Positions 5,914 through 6,006 of a DNA stretch of 6,006 bases are shown here, piece after piece. Each line of letters opens with the position of its first letter. Within the stretch, counting starts at the first letter, position 1. Where the stretch lies: positions 1 to 6,006 of the forward strand of contig JARDZQ010000182.1 in NCBI GenBank assembly GCA_029240775.1, written 5' to 3'. Under the pieces are notes generated by a model, which was given only the letters and a program-made list of their open reading frames with translations, was not told the DNA's origin and did not search any database. Origin of the DNA: Rubrobacteraceae bacterium. GTDB taxonomy: Bacteria; Actinomycetota; Rubrobacteria; Rubrobacterales; Rubrobacteraceae. Made by a program: the position numbers and the translations under genes.

Positions 5914-6006
5914 ATGAAGGCTGGGACGTAGAGCACGACAGAGGTCGTCCGGAAGCTCGGCGAAGGAGGGTAGGGACTGAGCGACGCCGGCGGAAGACGA
6001 TCTACG
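5914..6006 (+). pseudogene. Possible decayed start of an IS3-family OrfA-like transposase (helix-turn-helix)
   Basis: Reading from ATG 5914 in one frame gives MKAGT, stop, STTEVVRKLGEGG, stop, GLSDAGGRRST, running off the window. The spacing M-K-x4-[ST]-T-E-x-V-R-K-L-x-E resembles the N-terminus of IS3-type OrfA proteins (MK..YTTEEVVRKLREADRLL pattern). TAG codons interrupt it at 5929 and 5971. A good ribosome binding site precedes it. The similarity is short and judged by eye, so this is tentative; it could instead be noncoding sequence. Confidence 0.3.

Noticed and set aside
1..6006. CRISPR array, defence system or long tandem repeats
   Set aside because: No regularly spaced repeats were seen, and all genes belong to metabolic enzyme families.

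Overview
The window carries six plus-strand genes packed head to tail, followed by a short 3' region with a possible hairpin and the start of what looks like a decayed gene. The DNA is GC-rich. Arg is often AGG and Ile often ATA, and GTG and TTG starts are used alongside strong AGGAGG-type ribosome binding sites. Together with the protein families this suggests a high-GC actinobacterium, possibly Rubrobacter-like. That assignment is an inference from codon style, not a match.

Layout. Positions 3-2309 encode the molybdopterin-binding (large) subunit of a xanthine dehydrogenase/CO dehydrogenase-type hydroxylase; its true start may lie upstream of the window. Positions 2311-2790 encode the matching [2Fe-2S] small subunit. 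A 4-base ATGA overlap leads into a fumarylacetoacetate hydrolase (FAH) family protein (2787-3623). Next come a small antibiotic-biosynthesis-monooxygenase (ABM)-fold protein (3628-3921), a cyclase/kynurenine-formamidase-like metal hydrolase (3932-4624), and a histidine phosphatase family protein (4644-5372, TTG start). Gaps between these genes are 1-19 bases or overlaps, so they are very probably one operon. After a 29-base gap comes a cupin (5402-5833) that looks short at its N-terminus. The last 173 bases hold no intact gene.

How the genes may work together. A molybdenum hydroxylase, a C-C bond hydrolase/isomerase, a small dimeric alpha/beta-barrel oxygenase-like protein and a cyclase-family amidase/lactonase-type hydrolase form a plausible catabolic set for an aromatic or N-heterocyclic compound: ring hydroxylation, ring opening, then cleavage of the acyclic product. 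The substrate cannot be read from the sequence. The FAD subunit normally needed by the hydroxylase is not in this window.

Most unusual points: the hydroxylase large subunit has a C-terminal extension ending in a clear hydrophobic helix with a basic tail, and two places where conserved family sequence appears to be missing in frame, one at the Arg-containing loop near the cofactor. Either this is a divergent, membrane-tethered form or a subunit losing function.
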